In this document: piece after piece, positions 24,895-38,557 of the stretch
Layout of the letters: the number at the start of each line of letters is the position of its first letter
How positions within the stretch are numbered: the first letter of the stretch is position 1
Assembly: GCF_004027225.2 (NCBI RefSeq)
Contig: NC_046358.1
Location: 3,500,720-3,564,719, forward strand
DNA: 64,000 bases
Source: Strigops habroptila
Lineage: Eukaryota > Chordata > Aves > Psittaciformes > Psittacidae
Reading direction: 5' to 3'
Position numbers and translations under genes: made by a program
The notes under the pieces: generated by a model
What the model was told of the DNA's origin: nothing
What the model saw: the letters and a program-made list of their open reading frames with translations, nothing else
The model's database searches: none

Positions 24895-27800
24895 AGCAAT
24901 TAAACTGATTTCCATTATATTTCTTTATATACTTATTCAATGCCTCTCATCCATTTCTTGTAAAATCCTAAAATGCGCATTTTCAGCAAAGACAAGAGAG
25001 TTCTTGCATTTTCATTTGTGAACAATCTGTCCATGTTTCTTCTGTCAGATATTACTTCTCTGTTGCTATAACACCTAACATAGAAAGAAGTGCTCTAATA
25101 AAGAAACTATTTGTGAAGACACTTAGGATTCTAGGAGAAAACTGTGGTAAAAGGGCCTGTAAGAAATGTTAAATCATTGTGGATTGAAAGAGAGAAAATT
25201 AGAAGCAGAGTGTGGGAAAAGTAAATAAGTATTGAAAAGAAAGTGATCTCCACATGAATAGGTTGTATACAGATAGAAGATCTGGCCAAGTAACAACAAC
25301 AACAAGCAGTAAGTTGTTAACAGATGCTTGAGCTTACTATTGAACAGAAGAAGTGTTGATATAATTGTGTTGATACAGTTCTGTGGTGTTACTGTAGGCA
25401 GGAGAAGTCAGTTTGACTTTAGGGGAAGGGTGAATTGTAGACTTTTGTTTATTTTCTCCAGCTAAAAACCTCTGACTTGACTTTTTACCTATTTTTGTAG
25501 TGAATTTTCATCATACCATGAAAGTATGAAATCATTCAGGCAAACATTTCACATGTCGGTAAAGTTACATGCATATGTTAGACCAGCACACTTAATTCCT
25601 GTGAACCGTATTTACTAAAGCTCTGCAACATCAATTTTGCACTTCGAAAAACAGAAAAATAGAGAAAACAGGAAACAAGGGTTTTCTGCACAGGAATGTC
25701 ATTGTGAAATAAGCCAGGGAAGAATTAAAAAACCCTCCCCAAACAGCAATGAATGATCATTAGATCTCCTTTTGGGCTGTTTCTGTTTCTATTCTATTCA
25801 GTGCCTGTTGGAACTAGTCTAAGCTGATGTGTAGAGCACTGGAAGTGTCTGCTCTTTGAATCCTTAGAATCGCCGTGTGAGGCAGCTATTCTGAGCAAAT
25901 TCCTCCTGAAGATAAACCTGTGCATAATATGATAATACAGAAATGCTCTCGTGCTAACTTATGCTGGGGCATGTCCACACACGCTTGTCTTCTGCCGTGC
26001 CACACAGAGATACCAGCGTGCGTCTGAAGGCAAAATATCTCTTCAGGATGAGGAAGAGCCACTGGACTTCAGTAATTTGTGAGTCTAACACTTGCTTCAG
26101 CCCATTGACTCTCGAACCCATAGTGGGCACCCGTTGTGCAGTGGTGGGGCTCTGTGACCTGGCTGAGAATGAAGCCAATGAAGTTAAGATAGAACTGGAA
26201 GTTACTATTCATCCAGGGAAATAACCCAGCAGTTCTGACTGCCAGGCTTGAAAGCTAATACTAAAGAATTTCTGAAGAGAATATAGATTTGTTCTTTGTT
26301 TTCCTGAGCTGCTGTATTGCTAGTTCCCAAGCCCAGTAAAAACATGAAAAGGTAAATACTTCCCAGATTTATGTTTTTGGATAGAAAATAAATGGAAGTG
26401 GATTTCTGCCGTCTCCTTCTTTGCATTGGAAAATACAACATTCAGAGCAGCTATAAAAAAGGCTAGGATAACTTAAAATTAATTATTTTGCAGAAAAATG
26501 ATTCTTTTTGCCCTAGTTTGAACTACCTGGAAGTATTTCTTACAAGCATGCAAATAGTCCTATACCACAGGACTTCATCCTCCTCCCGTTTCCTTACTGA
26601 GCACAGCATCACTCAGGTGCCTGCTGCACAGCATCGTGGTTGCAAAAGGAGTGGCAGGGATTGTTTTCTTGTGTCTGTGAATATTCCAGCTCTAATCTCT
26701 TCTGCATTAGCAGACTGTGCTTTGGACCTGGTCATTGTCACCAAAGAGAGGTGAAAAATGTAACCTTTATCCCAGTCTCTGCATCCAGCCTGTGGAATGG
26801 CTTCTTCTCAGACCGGAATATATCTCGGCTTCTAAAAGCCTCCCAGAATTACTAGAATTTCGCTTTAATAAATACAGATGAATGAGTCTGGCCACACTTG
26901 CTTGATTTCTGAGTTAAACTCAGCTCCCTACAGTGACTGAAGATAATACAAGCTCAGAGAGAGGGATACATTTCCTTAAAACAAGTATTACCTTAGATAT
27001 CTGTGATTGGCAGTAGAATTACTCATTAGAGGAAAGAGCAGTGGGGTTTTGTTCTTGCCCTCAAGAATGTGCCAATACAGTATTTTCTGTCTGGGTTATT
27101 ACCTCACTGTCACTGAGGTGGGAAGGTGTAAGGGGTTTTTCCAAATCTCAAAGAGAGGGAGTGCCTTGTCTGCTCAAACACAGCACAGTTATTATCCAGA
27201 GCGCTCATTTCCTTTGAAAACATGAATAGTTTTATGCAAGCAGTAAGTGACACAGGATATGAGTAGGTTAGTTACTCATAGGGGTTTTAGATATAATAAA
27301 TAAGAAAGCATGTCTGGTTTTGTCTTTGCCCTCCCTTGATTCTTGGGGAGGGAAGTATTGTTTTCTGCTCTCTAAAGAAACACTTTAAATGGAGCTAGTC
27401 CACAGTGTTGTAGTCAGAACCAGACACAAATGAGTCTTAAGCCACAATTTGGAGTTCATTTTCATACATAAGTATAATGGACACCTATTGCATTTGTTCC
27501 CAGAGATGAAAAGTCTATGAAGGAGCATGAATTACTGAGACAAGAATGGATTCATATAATAAAATATATAGCATTTACATATTTTCCTTCCAATCTGTAT
27601 ACTTCAGAAGGAGTAAGGAAGTTATGCATGCTGCAGCTTTGTTTGCCTACCCTCAAAAAAACCCCATGTACTGCATTTTCTCTTTTTTTGAGAAGCTCTT
27701 GTTTAGAGCTACAACTGACATTAAATGACTTGTAACCACAGATCAGACCCAAGCTCACCCTCTCTTGTCTCTCAAATATACATATAAGCATATGGGTTGC

Positions 27801-28731
27801 TGTTATTCACCAATTTTGAGTGAGGCTTTTCAAAGCAGAAAAAGCCTGTGTTACATCTTTGCCAAGTACCTGAACCTGGAAGTGATTAACTGGCATTTCT
27901 TATCCACAAGAAGACCCTGAGGTGATTACCAGCTTAGCTCTACAGCTCTCTGGTGAGAGCTGAAAGACAAGCATTGTATAGAGGCGGAGAAATTTGGTTT
28001 CAGAAGTAAAGTTCAAAAAGACAGAAGTGCAGAGGTTTAGTAGAATTCAGAGCTGACTCTTGCTTTTACTTCTTTCTCTCTTTGAAGCCAGGAAGAAGAT
28101 GTAGCTGAAATTCACATTAATTCACCCTCAGGACTTTCACTGTTCCTTCCCTGTTCCCAAGTCTCTCCAACTCCTAATGGTCCCTGAGTGGAGTAAAATA
28201 CCTCAATAGCTCTAGGAGTGTGGCCCAGAACCCAGCAGGCTTCAGAGCCGTTTCGTTATGCACCCTGACTCTTGCTGACCTGAGAGGTCGTGCAGGAAAC
28301 CTGGAGTAGTGCAGCCTGCTAAGATTTATTACTTTCCTTCTTGATGGTTAATTACTTGCAATTACCTACCTTCTTTACCTACAGATGTATTTGAAGATTA
28401 ATACATTAAGAAATGTGAGCTGCTCATCTAATTACATGCTCCTAGCAGGACAGATGGGAATTCCGTGCTTGTGAGCACCGTGCTGCAGTGACGCAACGCT
28501 GCTGTCTCAGTGTGAAGCATCAGTTTAAAGATCAGCTTGCACATCACCTTTGAGGCTTGAGAGACTTACCTACTACAGAACCAAAGGTCTTGTACCAACT
28601 GGGATACGACTGCAATGTTGGAAGCTGTGCGAGAGCTTATAAATTGTTCTGATCAACATTAAAAGTAAGTATGTTCCTAGAAGAACTGTTTATTTTTGAT
28701 TGCCAAAGATCATGGTATTATTTGAAATTCA

Positions 28732-29060
28732 TACAATCACAGAATCCCAGACTGGTTTGGATGGGAAGGGACCTTAAAGCTCATCCAGTCCCAACCCCCT
28801 GCCACGGGCAGGGACACCTTCCACTAGACCAAGTTGCTCCAAGCCCCTGTGTCCAACCTGGCCTTGAACACTGCCAGGGATGGGGCAGCCACAGCTTCTC
28901 TGGGCACCCTGTGGCAGTGCCTCAGCACCCTCACAGGGAAGAACTTCTGCCTTATATCTAATCTAAATCTCCCCACTGTCAGTTTAAAGCCATTCCCCTT
29001 TGTCCTATCACTTACATCCCCTTGTAAAGTCCCTCCCCAGATTTCTTGTAGGTCCCTTTT
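28732..29060 (-). mobile_element. CR1 LINE 3' fragment, about 330 bp
   Basis: Reverse-complement CR1 3' end from CACAGAATCCCAGACTGG through CTCCAAGCCCCTGTGTCC and CTCCCCACTGTCAGTTTAAA to the segment TTGTCCTATCAC and TTCTTGTAGGTCCC. It extends further 5' in the element than the 5729 copy and belongs to the same CTCCAAG-type subfamily. Confidence 0.9.
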
Positions 29061-32000
29061 GAATTCAGTACAACAGTGGGAGAGGCATAGTCACCAAACC
29101 CTCACTGATGCTGGAGAGGTCGTCTCTTTCTTACTCTGTTTTCATCTGTTTCCTTCCACAGGACCAAAGCCTTTCAGCTTCCACCTGAACATAAGACCAA
29201 CAGTACTGCAGCGCTCAGCAGGATGAAGTGGCACATCACTACAAAAACATGAGCAAAGGCTACCCGATGATGACCTTGCCTCAGGAAGTGATTCTCTTTC
29301 CAGAAGAACACCTTCTGTGGCTGATCTGCCAGCTAACTTGGATCTGAGACCATCAGTCAAAAGCCTTTACTTCCTCCCTTCCCTATTTTCAACTTCTCCC
29401 TAGCCTCCATTTCTATATTTCAGCTAGAGAAGACGGCCACTCTTTTCGTTTAGAAGTAGAAACTGGGAAGAACCTTTCTTCTGCTCTAAGGAAGATTGCT
29501 TAAACGAACTGCATTTAACTCTTGCTTTGGAAAACAGACTTTGTTACACTTCTAAGTTTGTTCAGCACAAGCATTCTGCTAAATATTTTGTGTTTTGATT
29601 CTTTTTCTCATGAGCATCCAGATGGATCCATTTCCCCTTTTGGCAAGAATATTCTCACACAGGTGGTACTAAGCAAGATGAAAGCCGTGACCTCAAAACC
29701 TTCAAACTTGTGTAACAATGTTCGTGTGACTGTGTCATTTCTTTTGATTTTCTGAGTCTTTTACCTTGTGGAAACTAGCACAACAGTGTGCACAACTCTT
29801 CACTGCTCACACAACTCATCTGAATCAATATATTTTGGCTTTCCCTGACACTCTGGGTTATAAAAGTACTGTACAGTGTAATAAATTTTCACGGTAACTT
29901 ATCAATAAGCAATGCTTAGTCTCATGCAAAGTGTGCTGCTTATTAGCTCCTAAATAAACATTGCTGGGGTGTATTTGAAGACACCATTTGCAATTCACAT
30001 CTGATTAACTTTCTAATTAAACAGTGCTTACAAAAGTACCAATAAGGAAATGCATGTAAAATCATCTAGTACAAATACCCAGAGTGATGCATGTCTTCAT
30101 ATTCCCTACTTAGAGCATTTATGAAATCCTGATCCTTCAGCAGCTTTCCTAATATTGTATTCAATTGAGGGATGGGGGAGTGAAACAACATTCCTTTAAA
30201 GAGACCTTGTGAAATTATTGTAGTAAATATCATTTAAAACTAAACAAAATTCAGGATTAAAATAGTCTTTATTAGAAAAGTTTTCCCGGAGAACCAATTT
30301 ATTTCTAATATAGAAAATACCTCTTTAAATGTCACATACACCTGCCAGAAAACTACTCTTCAAGCATTTGTCCAGAACTTATCCTGCTGATACTGCACAC
30401 AACATGTAGGATAACTGTGCAGCTTTCATTTTAGGAACAGAAACTCAGAAAGTTGAAGGATGTGACCTTGCTGGGATTTGAATGTGCTCTATAGCAGCTG
30501 TGTCATCCGCAGGGCCTTTGCATGGCTGTTGGTAAAAGTTCAATGGTTACCTTTTATACTAATCACAAAGCACAAGTGTTAATTATTATAAAGGTTTATA
30601 TGTTAAGTTCAAATATATTCTGATTTGCAGCCCATATATGAAATGAATACACTGAAGAGACAGAACAGGGCAAACAGAAAGTGTTTGGACACCTTGTTTG
30701 AATAAAATCTGCCACTGATGCAAGCCAAGACAAATCATCACATCCCTTTCCATGTGAGTGGTAAAATGGGATGATACATACCCACCTTCTAAGGCATTGC
30801 AGTGGTAATCATTCTGTGACTAGGAGGCTTAATTATTCGAACCACTCTGAGATGGAAGGTGCTCTGAAAGCATGAAATGTTATCATTAATAATGAGAATG
30901 AAAACACAGAAAGACTAATTTCCAGTGAATTAACACAGAACCACGGATCAGTTCCAACCTTGTGGGTTGTAAGCGTAGCATTTCTTCCCAAGGGCTGCAG
31001 TAGGATCTTCCCTCCTTCATTCCTTTCAGCCACAGCTAGGTTCAGATTGCCTTTTAAATATTTAACAACTGCTTGGGACATTTCATTTTATGATAATTCC
31101 ACATCGTGCATCCCTGGCCGCCTAAATTCAGTGCCAGGTTTTAGAACAAAGCAAGCCAGTTAAATCCTCTGTGTGCAGATCACACAACCCTCCCTTGGCG
31201 TTTCCTGAAGGTCAAGTGAAACCTCCAAAGGAGGTTTTGTTATTTTTCACACCCTTCCTTCCACCCACCATCAAATCAAGCAAAGCTTCTCTTAATCATT
31301 ATTAGGAAGACAAAAAGTTATAGTGTGGAGCAGGGGACCAGGATTTCACACTCCATTTGCACAATAACTCTGAGAGCTGCTGATGTGCTGTTTGCTTTTA
31401 GCAGGCATCTCTGCAGCCATCACTGCAATGCATTTTGGCGCTGCTCCCAGGGCAGCTTAGCTATTTATGACAGCTTGTCTTGAGGTGCCTATATGAACAT
31501 TAGGATGTCCCTGGCAATCTGCAAACTGACCCATCAATGTGGCATTTGACAGCAGGTGGAAAGAGCTTTAATAATGCTGTAACTGAGAGCAGAATCCAGC
31601 TTTATTTAGCACTGGTCAAAATTTCTTCATTGTAAATGTGTGTGCCGGTTCTGGGTGGTTCAACATCTTCAGGGTCTCTACCTGCACCACAGGATTCCTT
31701 TTCTCAGTACAGAAAACTAAAAACAATCTACAGTTTCTGAAGCATCAGTGTTCAACTTCTATCCCTCTACAGGAGTTTCCTCTCCAGCTGAGGTCAGGCT
31801 TCCTCTTTCACAAATAAATGTGAGCAGGCAACCTGTTCTCTCACCTTCTGCTCCACCTTCCTTCTGCTAATCTGTGTAAAGTACAGTAGGAAATCCAAAA
31901 CGAGAGGGCAATGCTAGGAACAGACTAACAAAGCAAAGTTCTGTGGAGGCTTTGAGAGTAAGCACTGGGAAACTGGGCAAGTAATAAATGCTGTAAGGTT

Positions 32001-34319
32001 CTGTCTCTAGGAGGAAGGAACGTGGCCAGGATGCACTGGATACCTCACTCCACAGCTTGATTCACTCTAAAATGCCTGAGAGAATTTACAGTTTCACAGC
32101 AGCTTGATGCTCCCCAGCCAGATATCCCATAGCACAGCCCGCACCCTGTCACTGTGTACATGATGCTCTGCTACCCCATTGCCTACCATGAGAGGATTTC
32201 TGTCATGTGGGAGCTGCAAACCTGGAGTATCTTCTGGGTAAGAAGCTGTTGGAGAGAGCAGGGGAAGGACACTTATATCTGCAACTCGGAAATGATTTAC
32301 CAGGTGTTTGCTTGATTTCAGAGCGAGCATGTGAATATTTCGTTTTGGCTGTTGGGTTTGCTGTGGGTTTTTTTGCCTAGCTGCTGCAAAAAATCCTACT
32401 CCTTTTATAAAAGAGAGTGGAGCTTATTCAGCTTTTGTGAAAATCCATTGGCTTATGTTAGAGATAAATTTGCCCCTCAGGACACAAAAGTAAGCAGTCA
32501 GAGCATTCTGGTATGAAAAGAATTGTGCCTGCTCCTAAAATCCTTCCTGGGGTAGAGCATATTCTTCTTCTCACCCACACAACTTGCAAGCTCTGCCAGC
32601 TGGTACAGAGTAGGAAGCAGAACAATATCCCTGCGTCTTCTCCCTCTCACCTTGCTGTTTTCCATCACCATCCCACCTGACTGTATGGGAGCTGCCTGCT
32701 GAGTGCTGCTCGGCCCTTCCCATGACATACAGGAAGGCATCTCCTGTTCTTCCCCCCATGTTTCCCTCAGCCCCAGGCACTCACCTGAACACCACCAGAC
32801 TGAAGCTTGCTTTTAGGCTGTAAAAGCTTGGAGGTCCTCCCAGATGGCAGTGGCTGTGGAAACATAACATCAATCTTAATGGCCTCCTATTGGAAGTATC
32901 TGGGATCATCCTCTCCTGCCCACAAGCATTTATTGAGGTCAGTAAAACCGCTCTGATATTTATGTGTTGTTTGCAGAAGGAAAGGGGTGGGTAAAGACCA
33001 ACATTGGAGGCTGAGTGTCTGCTGTATCAGGAGCTATTTGAAGAGTCAGACTAAATTTAGTGAAGTGGATCAGGAAGGATCAACAGAGCTTTATTTCATA
33101 TAGTCCCAACTTGAGAGGCAGGATTCCTTTACCTGAAATTTTTCTGGAGCTGTTTCTCAGCAGAATACATGTGGATTTTATGCAACCTGCCACCATCTTC
33201 TCTCCTTAAAACCCTTCATCTGACATCTCAAAATTTCAGCCTTTGAGGATTCATTATTTGGCTTCTACCAGGTGACCTCTTTGATGCATCAGGGTGCACA
33301 CAGAAGCCTGATAGTTGCAAAAAGGCCCAAAGCAACAGTATTAAGCAAGCCCAAAAGCCAGGGGTTTCTCTGACATATAAACTGAAACTACAAAATTCCC
33401 TGGGAGAAGTTCCCATCTTTATTTGTCTCCCAAGCAGACCAGGCAATGACAGGCTTTATCAGCTTGCCAGTACTAGGGATAAAACTCTTCCATTTTGGAC
33501 TGTCACTGGAGAATAGTGTTATCAGGTCAGCAGACAAGAGCATCTGGTCCAGTCATGGCAGCAGCAGCTCAGCCAGGCTGCTCTGTGTTTGCTGAGGCTG
33601 AAGCACCTTGCCGTGTAAGCCCCTTCCAGACTCTTCTGTTTGGCCTTTTGAACACCTCAGCGTGGTTCCAAGCCACTCTCACCTCCCTGGTGAGGTTCAG
33701 CAGCTTTCCTTACACCAGAACAAGGAAAAGGAGACAAACAAGGTCACAAATGATAAATAACATTTTCTTCATTCCTCCTCTGCAAAGCCTCAGAGTACAG
33801 AAACTGGGATCTACGACCTCGTTCCTCTGCTCTGGTGCTTACAAGTTGTCTGAAAGCAACAGCTGGGTTTTTACTAAGGACCTGTAAAAGTCCTTCTGAC
33901 TAACATGAGGCTTAAAACATTAACTCATTGCTGAGACCAGACTGATTCTCCTGATTCAGCAGTACTCAATGTACCTGAAAGTGACAATGATTTCTTGACA
34001 TTTATACTCAATAGACCAACCTTCCTCCAACATTCCTGTCTACTTCTGAAAGTTAAATGTTAGTGTATTTTCTCACAGGAATGAACTGGACAGACAGGTA
34101 ACAGTTCCCTTCCATGTTTCTATGGCCCACACGAAATCAACCCAAACCAGCTATGCACAGAGAGCATCTGCTTTTAAGTGAGGTCAAGAAATGTAGAGGT
34201 GAAGAGCACACAGGCAGGTAGTTCTAAAGCAAAATAGCCTGGGTTTTGTCAAAATGACTGCAGAAAGAATACCTGAGTGCAAACACACATGGCAAGCTTA
34301 GGAAAGGTTTTGTCAGGCT

Positions 34320-34362
34320 TTATACATATATATGTGTATATATATAATATATATAATATCCT
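34320..34362. repeat. TA-rich microsatellite
   Basis: Alternating TATA units interrupted by single G or A bases. Confidence 0.75.
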
Positions 34363-35164
34363 ATTAGATACTCACATTTCTTTAAAATATATCTTTAAGT
34401 CCTTCTTCAAAAGTTTTAAAACTTTTTAAAAAGTTAAAATTACTTTCTGACAAACTTTTCATTATAAGGTTCTTTTGTTCCCCCTTCTGCTATTAAAAAT
34501 TAAGGCATCCCCTTGTCTTCACTGAAGTGTATTCATCATATATCCCACAAAAGCCCTTTCACTCTGTGATGAACATTATATGTGTATTCCCTACATTTCC
34601 CTGTCACATGCTTAGGTCCACGTTTTAGTTAGCTCTTTCCCTTTGAAAAAAACAGGGAAACTCATCCACGTACAGTGTTCAGCATCACAAAACCTTCACC
34701 CTTTCACTACAGTGGGTGTAACTAGGAGGCAAGTGTCCTATAACTTTCCTGTCTTAAGAGAAAACCCCTGCCAATACCAGATGCTAGTTGGCCTCCACTT
34801 GGATAAAGGAGTTTTTAGATTGCTTATTCTAGTAAGTGCTGTGCTGGTTCTCCTGGTCGTTACAAAGACTCACTCCCTGATGCCAGAACAGCAAATGAAG
34901 GTGAGGAAATAGGTGCTGTGAACCCGAGGCAGCACTCACCATGGCAGGGGAGGCTGTGGTGAGGAGAGCAAGGGCTGAGCAGCGGGCCAGAGGATGAGCC
35001 GACAGGCACCGCTCCGATGAGGGGTACACGGACCGATGTGAAGGAGCATCTCAAGCGTAGTGCTTGGCATGCGAGAGAGAGGGCAGAGAGCCTGCCGTAA
35101 GCTTGTGAAAGCCCCTCTCAGGGCTGTTTTCACGGGAGCAGACACCACCTCATCACACACCGTC

Positions 35165-35256
35165 CCCTCACCTCAGGGCGGGCGCCTGAGCCGCCGCCGG
35201 CACCGCCGGGATGCATCTGCGGGGACAGAGCGCCGCCTGCTGGCGCGACGGGCCGC
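35165..35256. other. small CpG-rich patch beside minisatellite
   Basis: GC- and CpG-rich sequence unlike its AT-rich surroundings, with several CCGCCG/GCGCGAC words and a weak CTCF-like word CGCCGCCTGCTGGCG at 35231-35245. It could be a small promoter, an insulator, or flank of the repeat. No transcript can be inferred. Confidence 0.45.
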
Positions 35257-35592
35257 GGGGACTGGGCCGAGGGGACTGGGCCGAGGGGTCTGAGCTGGGG
35301 GGTCTGAGCTGAGGGGTCTGGGCTGCGGGGTCTGAGCTGAGGGGTCTGGGCTGAGGGGTCTGAGCTGAGGGGTCTGGGCTGGGGGGTCTGGGCTGAGGGG
35401 TCTGGGCTGGGGGGTCTGAGCTGAGGGGTCTGGTCTGAGGGGTCCGGGCTGGGGGGTCTGAGCTGCGGGGTCTGAGCTGAGGGGTCTGGGCTGCGGGGTC
35501 TGAGCTGAGGGGTCTGGGCTGAGGGGTTTGGGCTGAGAGGTCTGAGCCGAGAGACCTGGGCTGAGAGTTCTGAGCCGAGGGGTCTGCGCTGC
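35257..35592. repeat. 14-bp G-rich minisatellite, 24 units
   Basis: Tandem units of GGGG(T/A)CTG(A/G)GC(T/C)G(A/G/C), period 14 throughout: 336 bases make 24 units with no length slippage. Units vary mostly at the GAGCT/GGGCT position and the last base; the right end is more degenerate. Because 14 is not a multiple of three, the minus strand reads as a 14-residue proline/glutamine-rich repeat over 42 bases, which is a by-product and not a gene. Confidence 0.95.
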
Positions 35593-35632
35593 TTTTCTAA
35601 GCACCCACCACTGCAGCTGCCATTCCTGTGGA

Positions 35633-35704
35633 AAATAAAATATAAAATAAAATAAATAAAATAAAATAAAATAAAATAAAATAAAAATTAAAAAAAATAT
35701 ATAA
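35633..35704. repeat. (AAAAT)n simple repeat
   Basis: About ten AAAAT units with one or two shortened units, then an A/T-rich tail. It starts 40 bp after the minisatellite. Such runs often derive from a poly(A) tract, but no retroposed body is visible before it. Confidence 0.9.
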
Positions 35705-37486
35705 GCAGGCAGCCTTGCCAGGGAGAAATTTCACAAGAAAATGAGATTACACTAGAAGGAATGTGGGGGAAATCTGTGCATGGCTGAAGGCAGCCTTTAG
35801 ATGCTTGAACTGCACAAGATAGCTTTAATACGTGCCAGTAAAAGGCTGTACATCTCTGAACATTTCTATGTGTTTGCTGTATTCCCCAGTGATATCTGGA
35901 GACTTTTTTCTGAGAAACACTGAGAAATTCTTAAGGTGGATGAGGGATAATTGCTGTATCCATTTGTAAAACTAAGCTCTATTAGCGACTGAATTCTATA
36001 GAGTGAGAAACAGAACATTAGAAGAATTCAGGATCAATTTCTTCTCCAGCATAAACCAACAAATGGACTCGATTTCAGATACTTTATTACCCACCGTGTA
36101 CCTGGCCCACAGAATCCTTCCAGGTTTGGTACCTGAGGATTAAAGCACTGTTCCAGTGTGGAATTTTCATTGTGTCTTTACCTTCTGTCATGGTCATGAT
36201 AGAAGTCTGTTATTGCCCCTGCCTGTGGCTTTGTCTCAAGTCTGTTCTCCACCAAAACACAGGGCAGTTGTGGGACACAAATAGTAATTGTTATCTTGTT
36301 TTTCCTCTGAGGAAATAAGATAATTTCATTGATTTCACAAATAAATTCTTTTTCCTCTGCAGAACCTGCTGAAAATTGTGCAGAGATCTGCAATGATGCC
36401 AGTGTACATGAATTAGTGGGCAGTGTGCAGGAATGGAAGTCAGATGTAGAATGATAACACTTAGTTATCAACTGAGTTTGTAACTTACTGCAGGGTTATC
36501 TCCACATGCTTTGGTGTGAAGAGATTAAGGAGAAAGCAGAGAGGAAAATCCTGACTGATGGCCAGATTAATCATATTCCATGAAATGAGGAGGCTTGCAC
36601 TGCAGGCTGTGTCATTCTCAGATGTGCATGTCAAGCTTTTGGGTTTCTAAAGATTCGTTTCCAAAAATATCCCAACTTTAACAATCCAAGAGATCCCTGA
36701 CTGACTTTGAAAAATGATTTCAAACCATGTCTCCTAAACTTGTAACACCATCAGCTCTTCATTCGTGTGCCTTCCATATTGATGCTAAAGATTAATGGTG
36801 ATTTATTTTAAATGGGTTCATTATAAAACGTTTCATATATTTTCATACATATTTCATATATAAATGAAAACTAGAGATTGGGAAATGGGAATTGATGTAA
36901 GGAGAGAAAAAATGAAGAATAATGTAAGGCAACAAGGAAGTAGGTGAGGAAAAAGCCCAAAAGGTGACACGTGGAAGATCAAAGGACAGAAACAGAACAA
37001 ACCTCAAAGAAAACATTTCTTAATGTGGCTCTGAATGCCCCTCTTCATTTTGTGTGTTCTCTGTTAGGAAGATGTTGAGCACAGCTGAATGTATCACTGC
37101 CAGAGCAAGTAAAAAAGTATCATTCCAATGCATATAATACATGCTATGATACAATATATATATAAACATGATTAAAAGAATACATCTATTCTTAGATATA
37201 ACAAAATATATAATGTTATAATGGTATTTTGAAATTGTTTACCATCCCACCCATTAATCTCCCTGTAGTGCAGCCAAAGTCCAACCCTCTTTTCCCATCA
37301 CTTTCCAGGATCTCAAGCGTCCTTTCTGCTCCACCATGGAAAGCCAGTCTTTCTCAGAAGGCACACAACCCCTCTCACACCCATTTCCATCCATGCCTAA
37401 TTTGTCTCATTTATTGTCCACTTTTTTATTCATAGCACTCATACATAGCGATGTATAACTAATACATATATATTTGATTATCGGTG

Positions 37487-37566
37487 TGTCCTGGTTTCGG
37501 CTGGCATAGAGTTCATCTGTTTTTGTCTGTGTGGTACTTAGTTACTGGCTGGGTTTAAACCACGAC
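37487..37566 (+). mobile_element. short relic of an avian ERVL-like LTR
   Basis: Fossil. The left edge TGTCCTGGTTTCGGCTGG and the right edge TGGGTTTAAACCACGAC match the edges of the much longer LTR relic at 38558. At about 80 bp it is a broken remnant. The family assignment (class III, ERVL-like) comes from general knowledge of abundant avian LTRs with these edges. Age cannot be measured here. Confidence 0.75.
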
Positions 37567-37600
37567 CCAATGTTTGCTATAGAATGTAATCACAGTTTGA

Positions 37601-37830
37601 GATTTAGATTAGACATTAGGCAGAAGCTCTTCCCTGTGAGGGTGCTGAGGAGCTGGCATAGGGTGCCCAGAGAAGCTGTGGCTGCCCCATCCCTGGCAGT
37701 GTTCAAGGCCAGGTTGGACACAGGGGCTTGGAGCAACCTGCTCTAGTGGAAGGTGTCCCTGCCCGTGGCAGAGGGTTGGAACTGGATGAGCTTTAAGGTC
37801 CCTTCCAACTCAAGCCAGTCTGTGATTCTA
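37601..37830 (+). mobile_element. CR1 LINE 3' fragment
   Basis: Sense CR1 3' end from GATTAGACATTAGGCAGAAG through AGGGTGCCCAGAGAAGCTGT and GGCTTGGAGCAACCTGCTCT to CCCTTCCAACTCAAGCC and the tail CTGTGATTCTA. CTCCAAG-type subfamily. It begins about 35 bp after the LTR relic. Confidence 0.92.
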
Positions 37831-38217
37831 AGAAGAGGAGATAATAAGGCACCTCATCTGTATAAACATTTCAGAGGGGTTAAAAAGCAATTAAACAGAA
37901 GGTTCGCATTTCCTCCTTTCTAGCCAAGTTGTAAAATTTTGCCATGGTGGTGCTGATAAAGATGACTATAGAGCTTCAAAATCTGCATTCAGATGCGAAG
38001 CTGCCTGGAAGATGCTGGAGGGCAAGAGATTGACATCTCTTAATATCAACCAGGCTGCCTGAGGATGCTGTCTGTCCCTTCCTAGAAAATGGAAGGTTCA
38101 GGTGAGCTATTGATGCACGTAGCTCTTTTGATGCATTAAAAATACTTTTTATCTCATGTTGCATTGTGTTCCCACTACTGAGATTATCCAACATACTCTT
38201 TTAAGAAGATAGTTTAA

Positions 38218-38306
38218 TGGTGGTCTTGGCAGTCCTAGGGTAATGGCTGGACTTGATCTTAAAGGTCTTTTCCAACCTAGTTGATCCTATGATTCTGTGA
38301 TTCTAT
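38218..38306 (+). mobile_element. CR1 LINE 3' end, about 90 bp, distinct subfamily
   Basis: TGGACTTGATCTTAAAGGTC followed by TTTTCCAACCTAGTTGATCC and a terminal TATGATTCTGTGATTCTAT. The 'CAACCTAGTTGAT' wording differs from 'CAACCCAAACCATT' of the other copies, marking a separate CR1 subfamily. Confidence 0.85.
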
Positions 38307-38557
38307 TACTTTGGATAAACGTGATGGTTAAAAGCACAGCATGGGCCAGGCCATGGTTAGTGCTCTCCTGGATCTGATCGCAGTCCCACCTTCCGCACTC
38401 CCAGACCTGTCAGAGCATGCAAGAGCCTCATGAATCCATCTGCCGACAGGTAAAGGCACCATGTTCAAAGAGGGGGAGAAAAGTGACTGACGTGGTCACT
38501 GCTGCTGCTTGCTGAAACACTGCAAGAGCAGAGGAATGACAAAAGGAAGGTAAATAA

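Noticed and set aside
35173-35604. 143-residue proline/glutamine-rich repeat frame on the minus strand
   Set aside because: Produced by the 14-bp minisatellite, which has no stop codon in this frame; no homology or splice context.
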